Shown here: piece by piece, positions 1-12,573 of the stretch
Layout: the number at the start of each line of letters is the position of its first letter
Numbering within the stretch: position 1 is the first letter of the stretch
NCBI RefSeq assembly: GCF_031143425.1
Contig: NC_090444.1
Span: 1,346,894,323 to 1,346,958,322 of the forward strand
Origin: Pleurodeles waltl
Taxonomy: Eukaryota; Chordata; Amphibia; Caudata; Salamandridae
Direction of reading: 5' to 3'
DNA: 64,000 nucleotides
Notes under the pieces: generated by a model
Seen by the model: only the letters and a program-made list of their open reading frames with translations
Told to the model about the DNA's origin: nothing
Database searches by the model: none
Translations under genes and position numbers: made by a program

Positions 1-2931
1 GGTGATAGGGATATTGTACTTATATGAGGGCGCTCGGGATTTAGGTGGGCGAGTGGTTCTGACAGAGGAGATGGTCGGAATAGAGTAGATAACAGGGTTA
101 CTGGGAAGTGAAAGTGAAGGAAGGGTGGCATTCGAGTGCTTGTGTGGATTTGCAGACGACAGGCTATGCTTAGCTATAATGGGATGTGGGGGTGAGGTGC
201 ATCTCGTGGAAGGGTGAGTGGTTGTCAAAGGAATTGAGGTGTGTGGGAAAGTCGAGATCTTGGAGCTTAAAACTAAAATGGTTGCTTCAAGTTGGGAGAT
301 GGCGGTGATTAGAGAGCCTAGCTTATTTTCCAGAGAGAGTGAGGGAGAGCACGGCATGTTGGGTAGCTCGAAGGAAACAGGAGGGGGTGCACTAGGCAGT
401 GTACGGCAGGGAGAGGTGGGGGAACGGGAGGGGAGTAGGGGTATAGGGTTCAGAGGTGGGGAAAGGTTTTGGATGAGAGCAGGAGTTGGTGCATCAGGGG
501 TGAGAGGAGAGTTGTCGTTGTTGGCATTGCAAGAAGGATAGGAATTAAGGGCAAAATTAGGGGGCGATAGGAGAGGAGTGGGGCGGTGGGGCGGAAGGAG
601 AGGAGTGGGGCGGTGGGGCGGAAGGAGAGGGGAGGAGTGTGAGGAGTCATAGGGATTAGGGAGGTTTGGAAGGAAGGGAGGGGAGGGGGTTGGATAGGAC
701 CTGGTCGCTAAGTGAGGTGGCTGTGAAACTATATATGAAAACTATGAAACTATGAAAAACTATATATGAGGCAGAGCTTTTTCGGTTCTGGCTAACTGGC
801 TCCAGAATTTTAGAACCACCTTCAATTTCCCTGTACTGCATCTGATTCACACTTCATTTCGTAACGTTCATCCAATGCACATTCACAATTAGAGGTTTGG
901 GATGTAAATTATAAGGTTTTAACAAATCCGTTGGTACCTGGATGCCTAGATGCCGTTTTGGCCACAGCTGGCGTGACAATTGGTCAGTAAGTACATTTTC
1001 TTCGCGTTAAACATAAAAATGTGTTTTTCTAGTTGTGGAATTTTTGTCCTTCCATCTCTGTATATACAGTAATCAAATGAAAGGTTAGAAAAAGGTTTGC
1101 CTTTTGTGCACGCAGTTTGATATGATGTATTTGCTCATTACTGTTGCAGACAAACCAAAACATACATGGCAATCTATGCCGATTAGTATTGGCCTCAGCA
1201 CTCAGATTCTTTTTTACATATCCAAGCAAACTGGCAAACTCGGTACAACTTTAGGTTGTCTTATGTTTGCAAACATAAGTCTTCATTTCACCAGGTGTAC
1301 TGTCTTTGCTCACCCAGAAATACTACCACCTTAGGTAATCTTTCAGTTATAGTAAAGTAATAAGTAATAGTTCCATCAAGAAATGGCTAACTGGTGATAA
1401 ATGCTTACCTGTTGACAGTCATAAATTTTCGAACAAGGAATCTTTATGCCCCATTTACGAATACACTTCTGCCGGGCATGGATCCTTTTTCTGAAAGTGC
1501 ATTTGCCGGTTCAGCAGATGCCTTTTTGGTAAAGCTGAATGCCGAGTGGGCCACTATGTTGTTGATGGTGTCTGTGTGCCATTCTTTTCTCTTTTTCAAA
1601 CTGGGAATTTGTTTCTGATAAAAGAAAAACACTCCTCTGCACATACATTGGTTTGTCCTGCTCTCCTGCTCCGAATGCTGATGCTGTAGGCCGAAATGCT
1701 GTGACCTCATCTATGTGTTTTTAGGCTGCACGGCGCTCTATCAGTTTTAGTCATGACCACCCCACTTCGACAATTGTTCTATCAGGTCATCCAACCCTTT
1801 TGCACTACATGGAGGGGCGCACAACTTCCACAAATCACACGCAGAGATGGGGAGCTACCTCCCTGGCTAGTGCCAAAGTAAACATTCTCCAGCAGTGGGT
1901 GGGGATAGCCTTGTGAACATCACATGAAAGAAGAGATGCTGACAGAGCTTGCAAGGGGGGGAGTGGGGGGGGGGGGGGGAGGACGGAGCTGGATGAGAAT
2001 GTATCATCTGTAAGATAAATGACCAGATGGTGCAAACTGACCTAATATTCGAGCCATTTCTCAGGTCTCATTAGAACTTGTGAGATGTACCAAAATTGTG
2101 CACAGTTTCCCTTTGGATTTATAGAGACACTTTGCATGACATCTAAAGCAAAGTACAATTCTCTGTAACTGTATGATGTTCATAAGTAAGCGTATAAGCC
2201 TTAGTAATTGTGTTCAAAGTTAGGGTGATATAGTAATATCTTAAACTAATAAGCTAACATGGTATTTTGATCATGGAAGAAAACACTTTTGAGCATATTT
2301 ACAAGAAAGTAGTGCATTGTTCCACTTTTCTTGTGTCACCCCTGCACCATGGTTGCGTCGTACTTACAGTACAGCACACCTTGGCAGTCCATGGTAGTCG
2401 TTAGGAAATTAGCATCAAACATATTTACGCTATAGTGGTGCTTTGCTGCACTATCATCAGAAAGTCTGACGCTAGTGCAGCAAAGCACAGGAAGATCCGT
2501 TGATGAAAATGGGTGTGTCATTTTAACACCTGGTCTGAGCAGGCATTACAAATGATGGAAAAATGGCACAGTGAAATGTTGTAAATGTTATTGTACCATT
2601 TTTGGTCCTCCCTGCCATAATGTGGCACAAGGGTTTACAAAGTGGCGCAATGCAAGCATTGCGCCACTTTATAAATAAGGTACAGGAGAAAGGCCTCCTT
2701 AATGCCGCTTTAGCATAAAACAAAATGATGCTAGGGAGGGGCAAGGTGGTGCCAGGGACTTGTAAATATGCCTCTTTGTTGCTTTATTGGGACACCAGAA
2801 AGCAAAGATAGCTTAGGTGAGTTACATTAAACCAAATCATGGAAATTTTCCTGGGGAACAATGAATAATCAAGTATGCACTTACATACCATATTTAAGAT
2901 GATTTCCCACCACTTACCAGTTTATTATAAT
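1..2931. other. Unassigned non-coding DNA
   Basis: I see no gene here. The first 700 bases are purine-rich on the + strand (long G/A runs with few pyrimidines) and could be an antisense retroelement UTR, which is a guess. A 27-bp unit repeats about twice at 571-632, and there is a G-run near 1966-1979. The stretch 2320-2760 has CAC/GTG-rich palindromic pieces resembling a decayed MITE, but I could not find matching ends. All reading frames are short and have no recognisable domain. Confidence 0.5.
571..632 (+). repeat. 27-bp G-rich tandem repeat, about 2.3 copies
   Basis: The unit beginning GAGAGGAGTGGGGCGG restarts 27 bases later almost unchanged. It lies in a purine-rich tract. Confidence 0.6.
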
Positions 2932-4974
2932 TGTTAGAAATTGGGGTTTTTGCTTGGTATTTAGGTTGCCCCCTGTCCAAGCAAGGACCCTCACTCTAGT
3001 CAGGGTAAAGGAGAAACACACCCGGTTAACCCCTGCCCACCCCCTTGGTAGCTTGGCACAAGCAGAAAGGCTTAACCCAGAGGCAATATGTAAAGTATTT
3101 GTACCAACACACATAGTAATACAGTGAAACACTACACAAGAGACACCAAACAGGTTTAGAACAATAGTAAATATTTATCTAAATAAACAAGACCAAATAT
3201 GATAAAAATCCTCCATACAGAATTAAAAATATGACTTTAGCACTTAAAAACACAAAATAGTACATAAAGGCACACATTCTGTAATCTGATAATAATGCGG
3301 CGTTGTGATGGAGTCGTTGTCACAATGTAACACCACTGGTTGCGTTTCCAGAGTCACTCGGACCCCCAGGTACAGTACCTTAGCAAAAGTGTGGAAGAAC
3401 AGGTTGGTGCAAGGAGTCGGGGAGCTAGGCGTCGCTGGAGCCGATGCAGCATCGGTTCCAGTGCTGCGGGGCAAAGGAGCGGAGGCTTCACGAAGAAGTG
3501 TTGGGTCCTTGCTGCAGAGCGGTGGAAGTGAGGCGGCGTTGGTTGCAAGGGTTTGGTCCCATGGCACCTCCGGCAGAGTCAAAGTCTAGTGAAGTCACGA
3601 TGCTGTGGGGTGACCTCAAGGGGTCGCGATCACATCACAAGGTCACAGGGGCTGCGCTGCGACAGAGTCGGGGGTCACGATTGTCAGGTGTACTCCAACT
3701 CCAAAGTTTGTGCAGACATCAGTGGCTGCAGTGATGCAGGGCCTGCGATGTCAGTGGGGTTGTCGCAATTCTGCGAGGTCCACGGCTTCAGGTGCAGGTG
3801 GCGTTGCAGGTTTTATGCAGCGGCGTTGTTAGCAAAGTCACTCAGAGTCATCCGGAATCGTTTCACATGTTTTCTCCAGCAATTCACTTCCAGGGGCCCA
3901 GGAACTGGAATGGCACCATCGGGCAAGCTGGAGTCCACAGCAAGCAGACTCAGAACTGGTTGGTGAAGACTTTACTGTCCTAGAGGCTTCAAAAACAGGA
4001 GGCAAGTCCAGTCCAAGCCCTTGGAGATGCCTCTCAAGCAGGAATGCACAAAAAAGTCCAGTCTTTGTCCCCTTTCACAGGCAGAAGCAGCAGCTGCAGG
4101 ATAGCCCAGCAAAGACAGTCATGGACAGGGCAGCACTTCTCCTCAGCTCTTCTCCTGGGCAGGGGTTCCTCTTGAATCCTTGAAGTGATCTAAAATCTGG
4201 GGTTTTGGGTCCAATAGTTATACCCCTTTCTGCCTTTGAAGTTGCCCAACTTCAAATAAAAGTCTCTGTTGTTTACAGGATCCTGCCTTGCCCAGGCCTA
4301 CCTCCATATGCACACCAGGGGGTTGGAGACTGAATTGTGTGAGGGCAGGCACTGCCCTTTCAGGTGTAAGTGACAACTCCTCCCTCCTCTCCAGCTCAGA
4401 TGGACCATCAGGATATGCAGGTTACACCCCAGCACCCTTTGTGCCACTGTCTAGTGGAGATGCACAAACAGCCCAATTGTCAGTCTGACCCAGACATGGA
4501 ATCCACAAACAGGCAGATTCACAGAATGGTTTAAGCAAGAAAATGTCCACTTTCTAAAAACCATCCTCACTAAAAGATGTTTTTCAAACTGTGCCTTCAG
4601 AGACCCTAAACACCACATTTCTATCTGTTCTCAAAGGGAAACTGCACTGTAAGGATATTTAAAGGCAGCCCCCATGAGAGATAGGCCTTTCAACAGTGAA
4701 AACCAAATTTGGCAGTATTTCACTGTAGCATTTGATTTACAGGCCCTAGACACCGCTAGTGCACTTCACTGAGTACTTACTAGTAAATCATATGCCAATC
4801 ATGGAAAAACCAATTACACATACACAATTTATACAGACAGCATATGCACGTTAGCACTGGTTAGCAGTGGTAAAGTGCCCAGAGTCCTAAAGCCATCAAA
4901 AACAAGTCAGTAAAAGTAGGAGGAAGGAGGCAAAAAGTTTGGGGTTGACCCTGCAAAAAGAGCCAGGTCCAACA
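2932..4974 (+). mobile_element. Solo LTR (family 1, copy a)
   Basis: The segment starts TGTTAGAAATTGGGG and ends GGTCCAACA, giving the TG...CA ends of an LTR. The flanks are ATAAT on the left and ATAGT on the right, a 5-bp target duplication with one transition. No gag, pol or tRNA primer site lies on either side, so I read it as a solo LTR of about 2.04 kb. It aligns along most of its length with 38580-40648. That copy has a block of about 220 bases after the AACAGTGAAAA segment which is missing here, so this copy carries an internal deletion. The superfamily cannot be told without internal genes. Confidence 0.8.
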
Positions 4975-6780
4975 ATAGTACACTCAGAGTAGCTGCAGGA
5001 AATAAAGACAGATAACATATTTCTTACAATCCCATGCTGTTTCTACACAAACTTGTTGTAAGAGTAACAGTGCCTCGAATGTGATAAGCAATATTGCATT
5101 CATATTCCAATGCTTTAAAAAAATATACAATTAAAAACAATCAAACACATTGAAACCCAATTTACCTAAATGTTTGTAAGTGACCGCTTGTGAAATATTT
5201 CTTGATGTTGCAAAAGAAAAAAACTGTTTTAGTATAGAATGAAATTATAGCCAGAGGGGAAAAAAGATGGTGGCTGGCTGATGTTGCTGCGAGTAATTTC
5301 TTCTCCCTCGCTGTTCCTTTGATTTCTTCTGACTAGTTTTGATTTGCTGACCTGTCAAAGGTGCTGGGGAGGAGGCTTTTAATTGACCAGTCCTGCACTG
5401 AATCAGGGCCCTAGTGGTTTTATTTGCTTTGGCTGATCTGGGCTATTGGCATGGCGCCATCAAGGATGGGCACTTGCCGCGGTGGTCACGGAGGATGCCA
5501 GACATCAGCCACTACCGCAAGCAGCGCTAGCTCTGCCTGTTCCCAGGAGAGTGCAGAGCAGTTGCTTCTTTCAGATCATGCACCCAATTTTGAAATTGCT
5601 CTTGTAACAAACAGGAGTTGCTGCTTGACCAAACAACATTTTGGATCCAGGTTCCTCCTCGCATACTGTGTCACCATTTGCTGAAGTACTAACTGAGGCT
5701 ATTAATGTCAGTGAGGCTGGACTGCATGCATCCCCTCTCTTTGCACTTGCTAACTACGTAGTTTCAGAGTCTGAGGGGAGTTCCTTAAGATTTCAACAGT
5801 CAAGGTAACAATGTTGCCACTTCTATTTTGGCTGGATCTCTGCTCACTAATTCTCTGCTCTGCCTTAGGGTGCTGACTGCTTGCCATGACCTCCAAATCT
5901 GTTAAACCTGATAAACCTGCTAAATTAACATTGAGTTCATTCACCTAATTAAGTGAGCCTGAGGTTACAATGTATACTAATCAAGCAGTATTGAAGGTAA
6001 TAGTGAGGGGATTGACCATGATAGTAATGTGCTTTCCTCTGAAGATGGCAATGTTGATTACGGGTTGAGCAACAAAGAGTTGCTTCCTTTCGGGAATAGC
6101 ACTGGGGGTGCGCCCATTACCCCACATAAAACATCAGTCATTCCATCTTGTATAATATCATTAATAATATCATTGCAATATTTGCAATAAAATAATTGAT
6201 GAGAAAACTGCATGGAGGAGAAGGAGGCGTGTTACCCTAGGGCAAAAGTTATAGTTTCTTCAGATAACTATAGCTGCTGAATTTCTATGGTTTTGTGTGT
6301 GTAAAATCTGAACCTAACTATAATGTCCCTGTAACGTGTAACTTCTTTTTGGTGAAAACATATATATAAACTCATATACACACACGTGTAATTAATTAGC
6401 TTCTCTGCAGGTGCCCTTAGTGATTGATTATTAGCAGTTGAATGTTATTTTTCCTTTTTCTTTCTATAGGCGAGTGGAGTTGGGTAACACTAATGGATGT
6501 CTTTTGGAATGACAGTCAGGGAGGTGGGATAGTTTTTTTTTTCCCACGAGACATGGTGAGGAGGGTGGATTGGTGGTATTTTTCGTATTTCTTTTTTTTT
6601 TCTTTACCACCTTGTGGTAGGCTTTGGGTGGTAAGCATGATAAAAATAATAGGTATTGTAACTTTTTTCTATTTACCCATTTGATTCACTTTTGGATTGA
6701 AACATGCTCGAAAGTGACATATGGGAGTGCATGTGATGAAATAAATACTCTATGTTTCAGTTTAAATTAATGTGTTAGAA
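4975..6780. other. Unassigned non-coding DNA
   Basis: AT-rich sequence with no open frame of interest and no clear element ends. Nothing further can be supported. Confidence 0.5.
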
Positions 6781-6784
6781 TGTG

Positions 6785-8340
6785 GCTGTGTTGAATCGCA
6801 CCCTGAAACTTTGCTTTGTCAAAGAGGAATATCTGTCTTTAAACTGTAGATATCTCTGTCTTAGGGAGAGCCATTTGGAATTTAAGAACAGGGCTCTGCT
6901 AAAAGAATTGGGATATGATATTATTATAAATACTGCTTCTGACAGTTTAAATATAAATATAAAACTCAAAACATTATCAGATTTTTAGGGGTGGTGGGCA
7001 ATTGTGCAAAGTAAAATCATGCATTATATATACACCATCCATGCATTTTGTGGCCCGAATATGGATGACCCTTGTATGTTTGATATGCTGAATAATTGGC
7101 GCATTGGTCTGGGGAACTAATAATATTAGGGCATTTTAATTGTATTATCGATTGCAGAATGGATGCAACCAACTGCATGGATGACACACAATCCAAACAG
7201 ACAAGTATATACTTTTTTTCTGTGCACCACATAGACATAATGCTACAGTATATATATATATATGGTTTATATGGCATAAGCTCTGACTGAGCATGTTAAA
7301 ATTGAGGTTTGTCCCAAGTTTACCTGGGATCATAATCCTATTCTAGTCACACTCCAGCTATCAGATGTGAGTAGTGGTGAACATTGCTTTACATCCTCCC
7401 CCCAGTGTGGTTTGGGATACGTTAAAGGCCAATAGAGACAGGGTCACCTTGCAGTTTATTTTGTATTTGAATAAAGCACAGAAAGATAAAATGTATACAT
7501 TTCTTCTAGAATTACAGGTACTGGAACAGTGGCATTCTCAGGCCATTTTAGAAAAAAACCAGAAGAGCAACAGATTGGATAGAACTGCAGCTACCTAGCA
7601 TAATTGACCAAGCTCAGAGAGAGAAGGTTACTCCACATACAAGGCCAATAAGGAACTCGAATATGACTATGGAGTCTCTATTGGTAGAGTTTTAGTGTAT
7701 CATATGACAGAAAGGAGGCATTGGAATGTGATAAATTGTATTAAGGATTAGGTGGGAATATGTCACTGTGGCACGCAAGCTAAATTGGATCAATTTGGTG
7801 ATTTTCGTAAAAAGATTTATGGCTACTCATCAACATCCAGGAAGAGTGAAATAGAGGAGTATTTAGAGTTGGCAGGTTTATTACATTTGAGTTTGATGCA
7901 TGCGCAGGTTTTAGAGGCTACCATTATGATGTATGACATAGAGGATGCTATTAGGGCTTTTCCTTCAGGGAAAGTAGCCAAGGATAGTACTATACCATTG
8001 GAATTGTATAAGATATATATAGAGTCACTTGCTCCCTCTTTTCTTTTTGCTTGTGGTTTCCCACATTGATAAATACAGTGACATCCCGGCTTTTTAGAAC
8101 TATACTAATATTACTATTTTCCTAAAGAAGAAGGAGCGAGTTGAGGAAATAGGGTCATACCGACCCATTTATTCAATTAATTCTGACCCTAAAATCTATG
8201 TTAAGATCTGAGTCTCTCGGCTCTCCTCAGGTATTCAACATCTAGTTTCTCCACAGCAATATGGATTCATTTAAGGCAGAGATACTAGAAGCTATATAAA
8301 TATCGCTGTTGCTGTTTGTGATGTGGCTAAGGTTGCTTTG
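6785..8340 (+). pseudogene. Decayed L1-clade LINE ORF2 fragment (endonuclease to early RT)
   Basis: Pieces in shifting frames follow the order of an L1-clade ORF2. Near 6840-6900 there is an ICLQETHL-like stretch (LCLRESHLEFKN), as in APE endonucleases. Near 7100-7160 comes LIILGHFNCIID, a degraded GDFN motif. At 7374-7598 there is the linker with a VVWDTLKANRD stretch. At 7752-8069 the frame runs EDAIRAFPSGKVAKD then PLELYKIYIESLAPS, the pre-palm block of L1 reverse transcriptase. Near 8150-8300 SYRPI and QYGFI remnants follow. Frames are broken by stops and indels and the catalytic FADD block is absent, so it is an old truncated copy. Confidence 0.7.
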
Positions 8341-8557
8341 AGTAGAATTGGTATGATTCTTCTGTAAATGATGAGGCACAAAAGGTGATAGTAAGAGCCT
8401 GGAACTGGAATCTTTTATGAAGCCAATGAAGATTTCTCAAATTGGATGAGATATAATTGCTTAAAGGGATGTTCGAGATATGTCATGTCACAGCATTCTA
8501 CATGACCTGCAGCTGGTGGAGCAAATATTTAGGGGTTCAGAGAAGCAGAGAGGTCCC

Positions 8558-8765
8558 TTAATCATGCATGGAAGTGATCAAGGCATGGATGACCACTTTA
8601 TGTGCTGATTTAGGAAAAGGTTGCAAACTCCATTTGAAGGATTTTAGTAAAGACATACATATTTCTGAAACTGTAGCAATCTGTGAGAAGAATAATACAT
8701 TTTGATCTACTCTAATCCCTAAATTCCTGGCAGATGTTGACACAGCTGGTGCCTAGCTCTGACAG
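8558..8765 (-). pseudogene. L2-type LINE reverse transcriptase scrap, antisense
   Basis: Read on the minus strand the frame gives SARNLGIRVDQNVLF, then ICMSLLKSFKWSLQ, then HALITSMHD. This is the pattern of the C-terminal reverse transcriptase region of L2-like LINEs (S-A-R-N-L-G-V-x-x-D, then a C-x-x-x-L-R block, then H-A-x-x-x-S-R-L-D-Y-C-N). Only about 60 codons remain. It is oriented opposite to the L1 remains on either side, so it is a separate insertion. Confidence 0.6.
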
Positions 8766-9559
8766 CAAGTAGGCATATGACAACAATGAGCTAGGTTGAC
8801 TGAAAATGTTTTTTTTCTGATTTGAACTTGAGGTAGATCTCCTGCATTCAGTTGACTACGTTATAGAAAGAGGTTCTGAGGTTACCTATCAAGATTCCTC
8901 ATGACTGAAGCTCGGTGTCAGCAGCATATGACATAATATTGAGTCCAAAAGACTGCACCAGCTTAGCTAGGGGACACATGTATACGCTGAATGATGTAGG
9001 GCTCAATGATGAGCCTTGAGAAACACTATATCCCAGATGCACAATGGAAGATTTAAAAGAGAAGATCATGACCATTTGATAGTAGTTAGTTAAGAAGAAG
9101 CAAATCCAATTAGGGGCCCGGCTTCAGATGCATCATATGAAGAGACAGTTAAGAAAAATGGCATGGGAGGTCAAGTAGCACTGAGTCCCCCATGGAAGTA
9201 AGGCACAGTTGATTTTAATGGCTGAGAGAGGAGCTCACTCAGTACCATAATATTGTCTGAAACTGTGTATGTAGCCACCACTATCCAGCTATAATCTCAT
9301 CCTGCACATAGACTGCTTACCACACAAAGCCATTGATCTGCCTTATCGTCACTGTTCATGTATAACTGCGTGCAGTTTAAAACTAAGCCCTGATGTGCAA
9401 TCTCCTTTGCCATGGTGTATGGGTGATCTTCATGCTGCACTTCAATTACTACTCTGGCAGCCCCAGCTTATATCACCCCATCTCACTTATCCCACCATAT
9501 TGGATAACACAGACCCTGCAGACATCTATTGCTGCACTCCATCACAATATATATATCAG

Positions 9560-10500
9560 ACCAGCAACAGAGCAAACTTACTTTTGGCCAACTGAAGAGA
9601 CCAGAGGGATTGACAAGACGCCCAAATGTCTCAGGATGACACAGCGTCAACACCCAAGGAAGGCACTACATGTCTTTTGCTTGATCTAAATCCGGGTCTT
9701 GTGACCATCGGGGGAAAGATAGACTCTGTCATTGCACTCTTGGGTAATTTTACAGAGTCCATAGATAGACACATCTGCATGTTGCACAGCACCACTTCTT
9801 GGAACTGGAATACCAGAATGAGGGCTACTCAGACAGATTGCAGACCGTGAAGTGAAAATTGCTGATAGTGACAGTCAGTCAAACATAAAGGCCCATATTT
9901 ATACTTTTTTATCGCCGCATTAGCGTCATTTTTTGACGCAAAAGCGGCGCAAACTTGCAAAATACAATTGAAGATCTTGTAACAACCTCAGAAATATGGG
10001 CATTGCAGAATTCACCAATAGCCAAAATTGAACTGTTTATGGAAAACATCTTATTGAAACCATTTGGCTGATATAACTTTACCAATATGTTCATGGCTGA
10101 ACATGCCCACTGCTCCCTGGCTTCTTGGCCGATCCCTGGTACACCACTGGGACTCATAATAGCCCACTTGTTGGACTATGAGGACAAAGAAATGGTCTTC
10201 CAACTAGCCAGAGTGCAGGGTCCAATGTGCTACTAGATGACAAATATTGCTATATGTCCAGATTTTACATTGATATTTCAAGATGTCAGATGGAAGTTTT
10301 TGAGGCTAAGAAGTTGCTGCGCAATAGGGTCGTTAAGTATTCTATGCTTTACCCTGTCAAAATGCAAGTACACCAGGGTTATAAACTACATTTATGCACA
10401 CATCCCAACAGGCTTTGAAGTTTCTTAAAGGTTATCAGGATACCGGCCCGGTTGAATCCCCTGATGGCTCGGGATCTGGCTCAAATCAACTGGAGTCCGA
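9560..10500 (+). pseudogene. Decayed L1-clade ORF1
   Basis: The reading frames contain a coiled-coil-like stretch (GGKIDSVIALLGNF, about 9705) and then, after a short MITE fragment, MAEHAHCSLASWPIPGTP, GLIIAHLLDYEDKE and NIAICPDFTLIFQDVR. The order matches L1 ORF1p: coiled coil, RRM-like 'ERAHR...RPxIA', then C-terminal 'FFPDYS'. Stops and frameshifts separate the blocks. It lies downstream of the ORF2 fragment at 6.8 kb, which is the wrong order for one element, so at least two insertions or a rearrangement is involved. Confidence 0.7.
9890..9968. mobile_element. Fragment of a HARB-A-type MITE
   Basis: Begins GGCCCATATTTATACTTTTT and contains the small hairpin GCGTCATTTTTTGACGC. It has the same terminal sequence as the MITE at 20259-20979 and the same core as HARB-A. 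Only one end is seen. It interrupts the L1 ORF1 remains, so it is younger than that LINE copy. Confidence 0.6.
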
Positions 10501-10832
10501 CTGTTGCACATTGAGTGACAGTGACTAACTGTGTGATTGGCAATGGACACTGGATAGTGACTCAAATGTAGCAGCCCTTTACTTTAGCTGAGTGCATGTT
10601 GTAATTGAGGGAAGAAACGTTGTATTTACACTCTTTAACAGAATAAGGGGAAGATTTATGGAACGTGGCACTGCACAAAGTGCAGTGATGCTTTCCCTGC
10701 ACCCCTTAGCACCCCCCTACCACCACCATGTGTGCGCCCTATTTAAAATATAGCACACCATGGCGCAGGGTAGGGGGCAATAGCATAATTTCTCATGATG
10801 TTATTGATGTACTCTGAAGGAGTAGCGCCAAA

Positions 10833-11470
10833 ATGTTGCAGAGTACATGGGGCCCCATTCTAAAGAATGGAAGCCCCCTTTTAACGCTTTCTCTTGGCCC
10901 GCTGTATCAGCTCACAGTATTGAAGCAGTGGGAAAAAGTTATAGGGGATCTCTGGTTGAAACGCAAATGTCCTCAATTTGAAATCATACCCATGAATTGC
11001 AGACATATGCTCTAACACTTCAAATACCTACACCAACTGAACTACATCCTTATGAAACTATGGAGGGTTGACACTTCTGAGACACATGCATGCTTCTGCA
11101 CACTGGTGCTGCATTTGTTCATTTGACATGAGAATGCAGCACAGTAGCTGCTGTACTGAGGGTAGCCCTGGTAGAGAAATTAAGAATTGTCGGGTATCAG
11201 ATCCCAAACTGCTCCTGATGTGGTGGTCCTGGAGTATACCAAAACCAACACAGCATTTGGTAATGTTACTTTTATTGTTAGCAAAACGGGATGTGGCACT
11301 CCACTGGATAAGAGGCCCAACACTTACAATAGGGGTCTGGCTCTGCTGCGTGGTGATTTGTAATATGAATGCCGAATTATATGGCAACATGATTCCGGCT
11401 AAGTCCAGGCTTCAATATACTTAAGATATGTTAGCACCACTTTACTATTATTTGGAACAGAAGCAGTCTA
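10833..11470 (+). pseudogene. Decayed L1-clade ORF2 C-terminus
   Basis: Around 10995-11050 a frame gives 'RFKYLHQLNYILMKLWR', as in the post-RT region of L1-clade ORF2 (usually followed by a CxxC block). At 11250-11370 the + frame gives LLLLLAKRDVALHWIRG then PTLTIGVW, matching the conserved C-terminal 'LAKRxIALxWKxxxxPS' block. Reading frame is lost in between. It probably belongs with the ORF1 remains at 9.6-10.5 kb as an internally deleted element, but this is inference. Confidence 0.6.
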
Positions 11471-11658
11471 TTGCTTTGGACCCACACCGGTTGAACACTT
11501 TACCCTGCAACCGTAGATATCTGATTACAGTTCATTGATTGATGATAACTATTGCATTAGATGTCAAATATGTCCAGAGACATTTTGTCATTTGTATGGA
11601 AACAAATTGGATGCTCACGAGATGAAGAAATGTGTATGTTAATGGTGGGATAGACTTA

Positions 11659-12287
11659 GGGGGTCATTCTGACCCCAGCGGCCGGCGGGAGCCGCCCGCC
11701 TGGAGGGAACCGCCAGAATACCGCTGCGCGGTCAAAAGACCGCCGTGGGTATTCTGGGTTTCCCACTGGGCTGGCGGGCGACCGCCAAAAGGCCGCCCGC
11801 CAGCCCAGTGGGAAACACCCCTCCATGAGGATGCCGGCTCCGAATGGAGCCGGCGGAGTGGAGGATGTGCGACGGGTGCAGTGGCACCCGTCGCGTATTT
11901 CAGTGTCTGCAAAGCAGACACTGAAATACAAAGTGGGGCCCTCTTACGGGGCCCCTGCAGTGCCCATGCCATTGGCATGGGCACTGCAGGGGCCCCCAGG
12001 GGCCCCACGACACCCCTCACCGCCATCCTGTTCCTGGCGGGCGGAACCGCCAGGAACAGGATGGCGGTGAGGGGGTCGGAATCCCCCATGGCGGCGCAGC
12101 AAGCTGCGCCGCCATGGGGGATTCCCAGGGCAGCGGAAAACCGGCGGGAGACCGCCGGTTTTCCTGTTCTGACCGCGGCCAAACCGCCGCGGTCAGAATG
12201 CCCTGCGGGGCACCGCCAGCCTGTTGGTGGTGCTCCCGCCAACCCCGGCCCCGGCGGTCCTTGACCGCCGGGGTCGGAATGACCCCC
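11659..12287. mobile_element. Hairpin-chain MITE, HARB-B type (copy 1)
   Basis: The ends are GGGGGTCATTCTGACC and its near-complement GGTCGGAATGACCCCC, flanked by TTA on both sides, the 3-bp duplication usual for Harbinger insertion. The inside is about 60-70% GC and almost entirely made of consecutive inverted repeats: 11714-11756, 11758-11816, 11821-11863, 11869-11894, 11895-11929, 11935-11955, 11949-11996, 12013-12074, 12078-12125, 12135-12164, 12167-12198, 12210-12233 and 12251-12271. Long open frames on both strands come from the GC content and symmetry, not from coding. It shares its layout with 50480-51058. Its termini match those of HARB-B at about 18 of the first 23 positions, so that lineage may have mobilised it. 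Confidence 0.85.
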
Positions 12288-12573
12288 TTAATCTTTGTGC
12301 TGGGAAGCTGACTGTATAATTGACCAGGTGGCTACTTGATTGTACTTACGCTGAAATTCTAAAAAAAAGTTTTTCAGAAACAAATTACACCAAGAGTTAT
12401 GAAGCTAACCATTTTAATGTGAAAATAGCATTAATAAATGAGTTAAGCTCCAACTACATTAATCTGGTAGCACTTGACTGGTACCCAGGTACAAGTTAAG
12501 TCATACTGCGATAGTGTGCAGGCTGAATACAGAAAGGAGATTTGACCTAGTTGGAAATTGTATTTTCGGGCCT

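Noticed and set aside
2320..2760. Possible MITE with TGGCGCAATGC palindromes
   Set aside because: Inner palindromes are present, but no matching outer ends or target duplication could be found.
11632..12264. Long open frames on both strands (210 and 192 codons)
   Set aside because: They lie inside the GC-rich hairpin-chain MITE. Symmetry and few AT bases keep stops away on both strands, and there is no domain.
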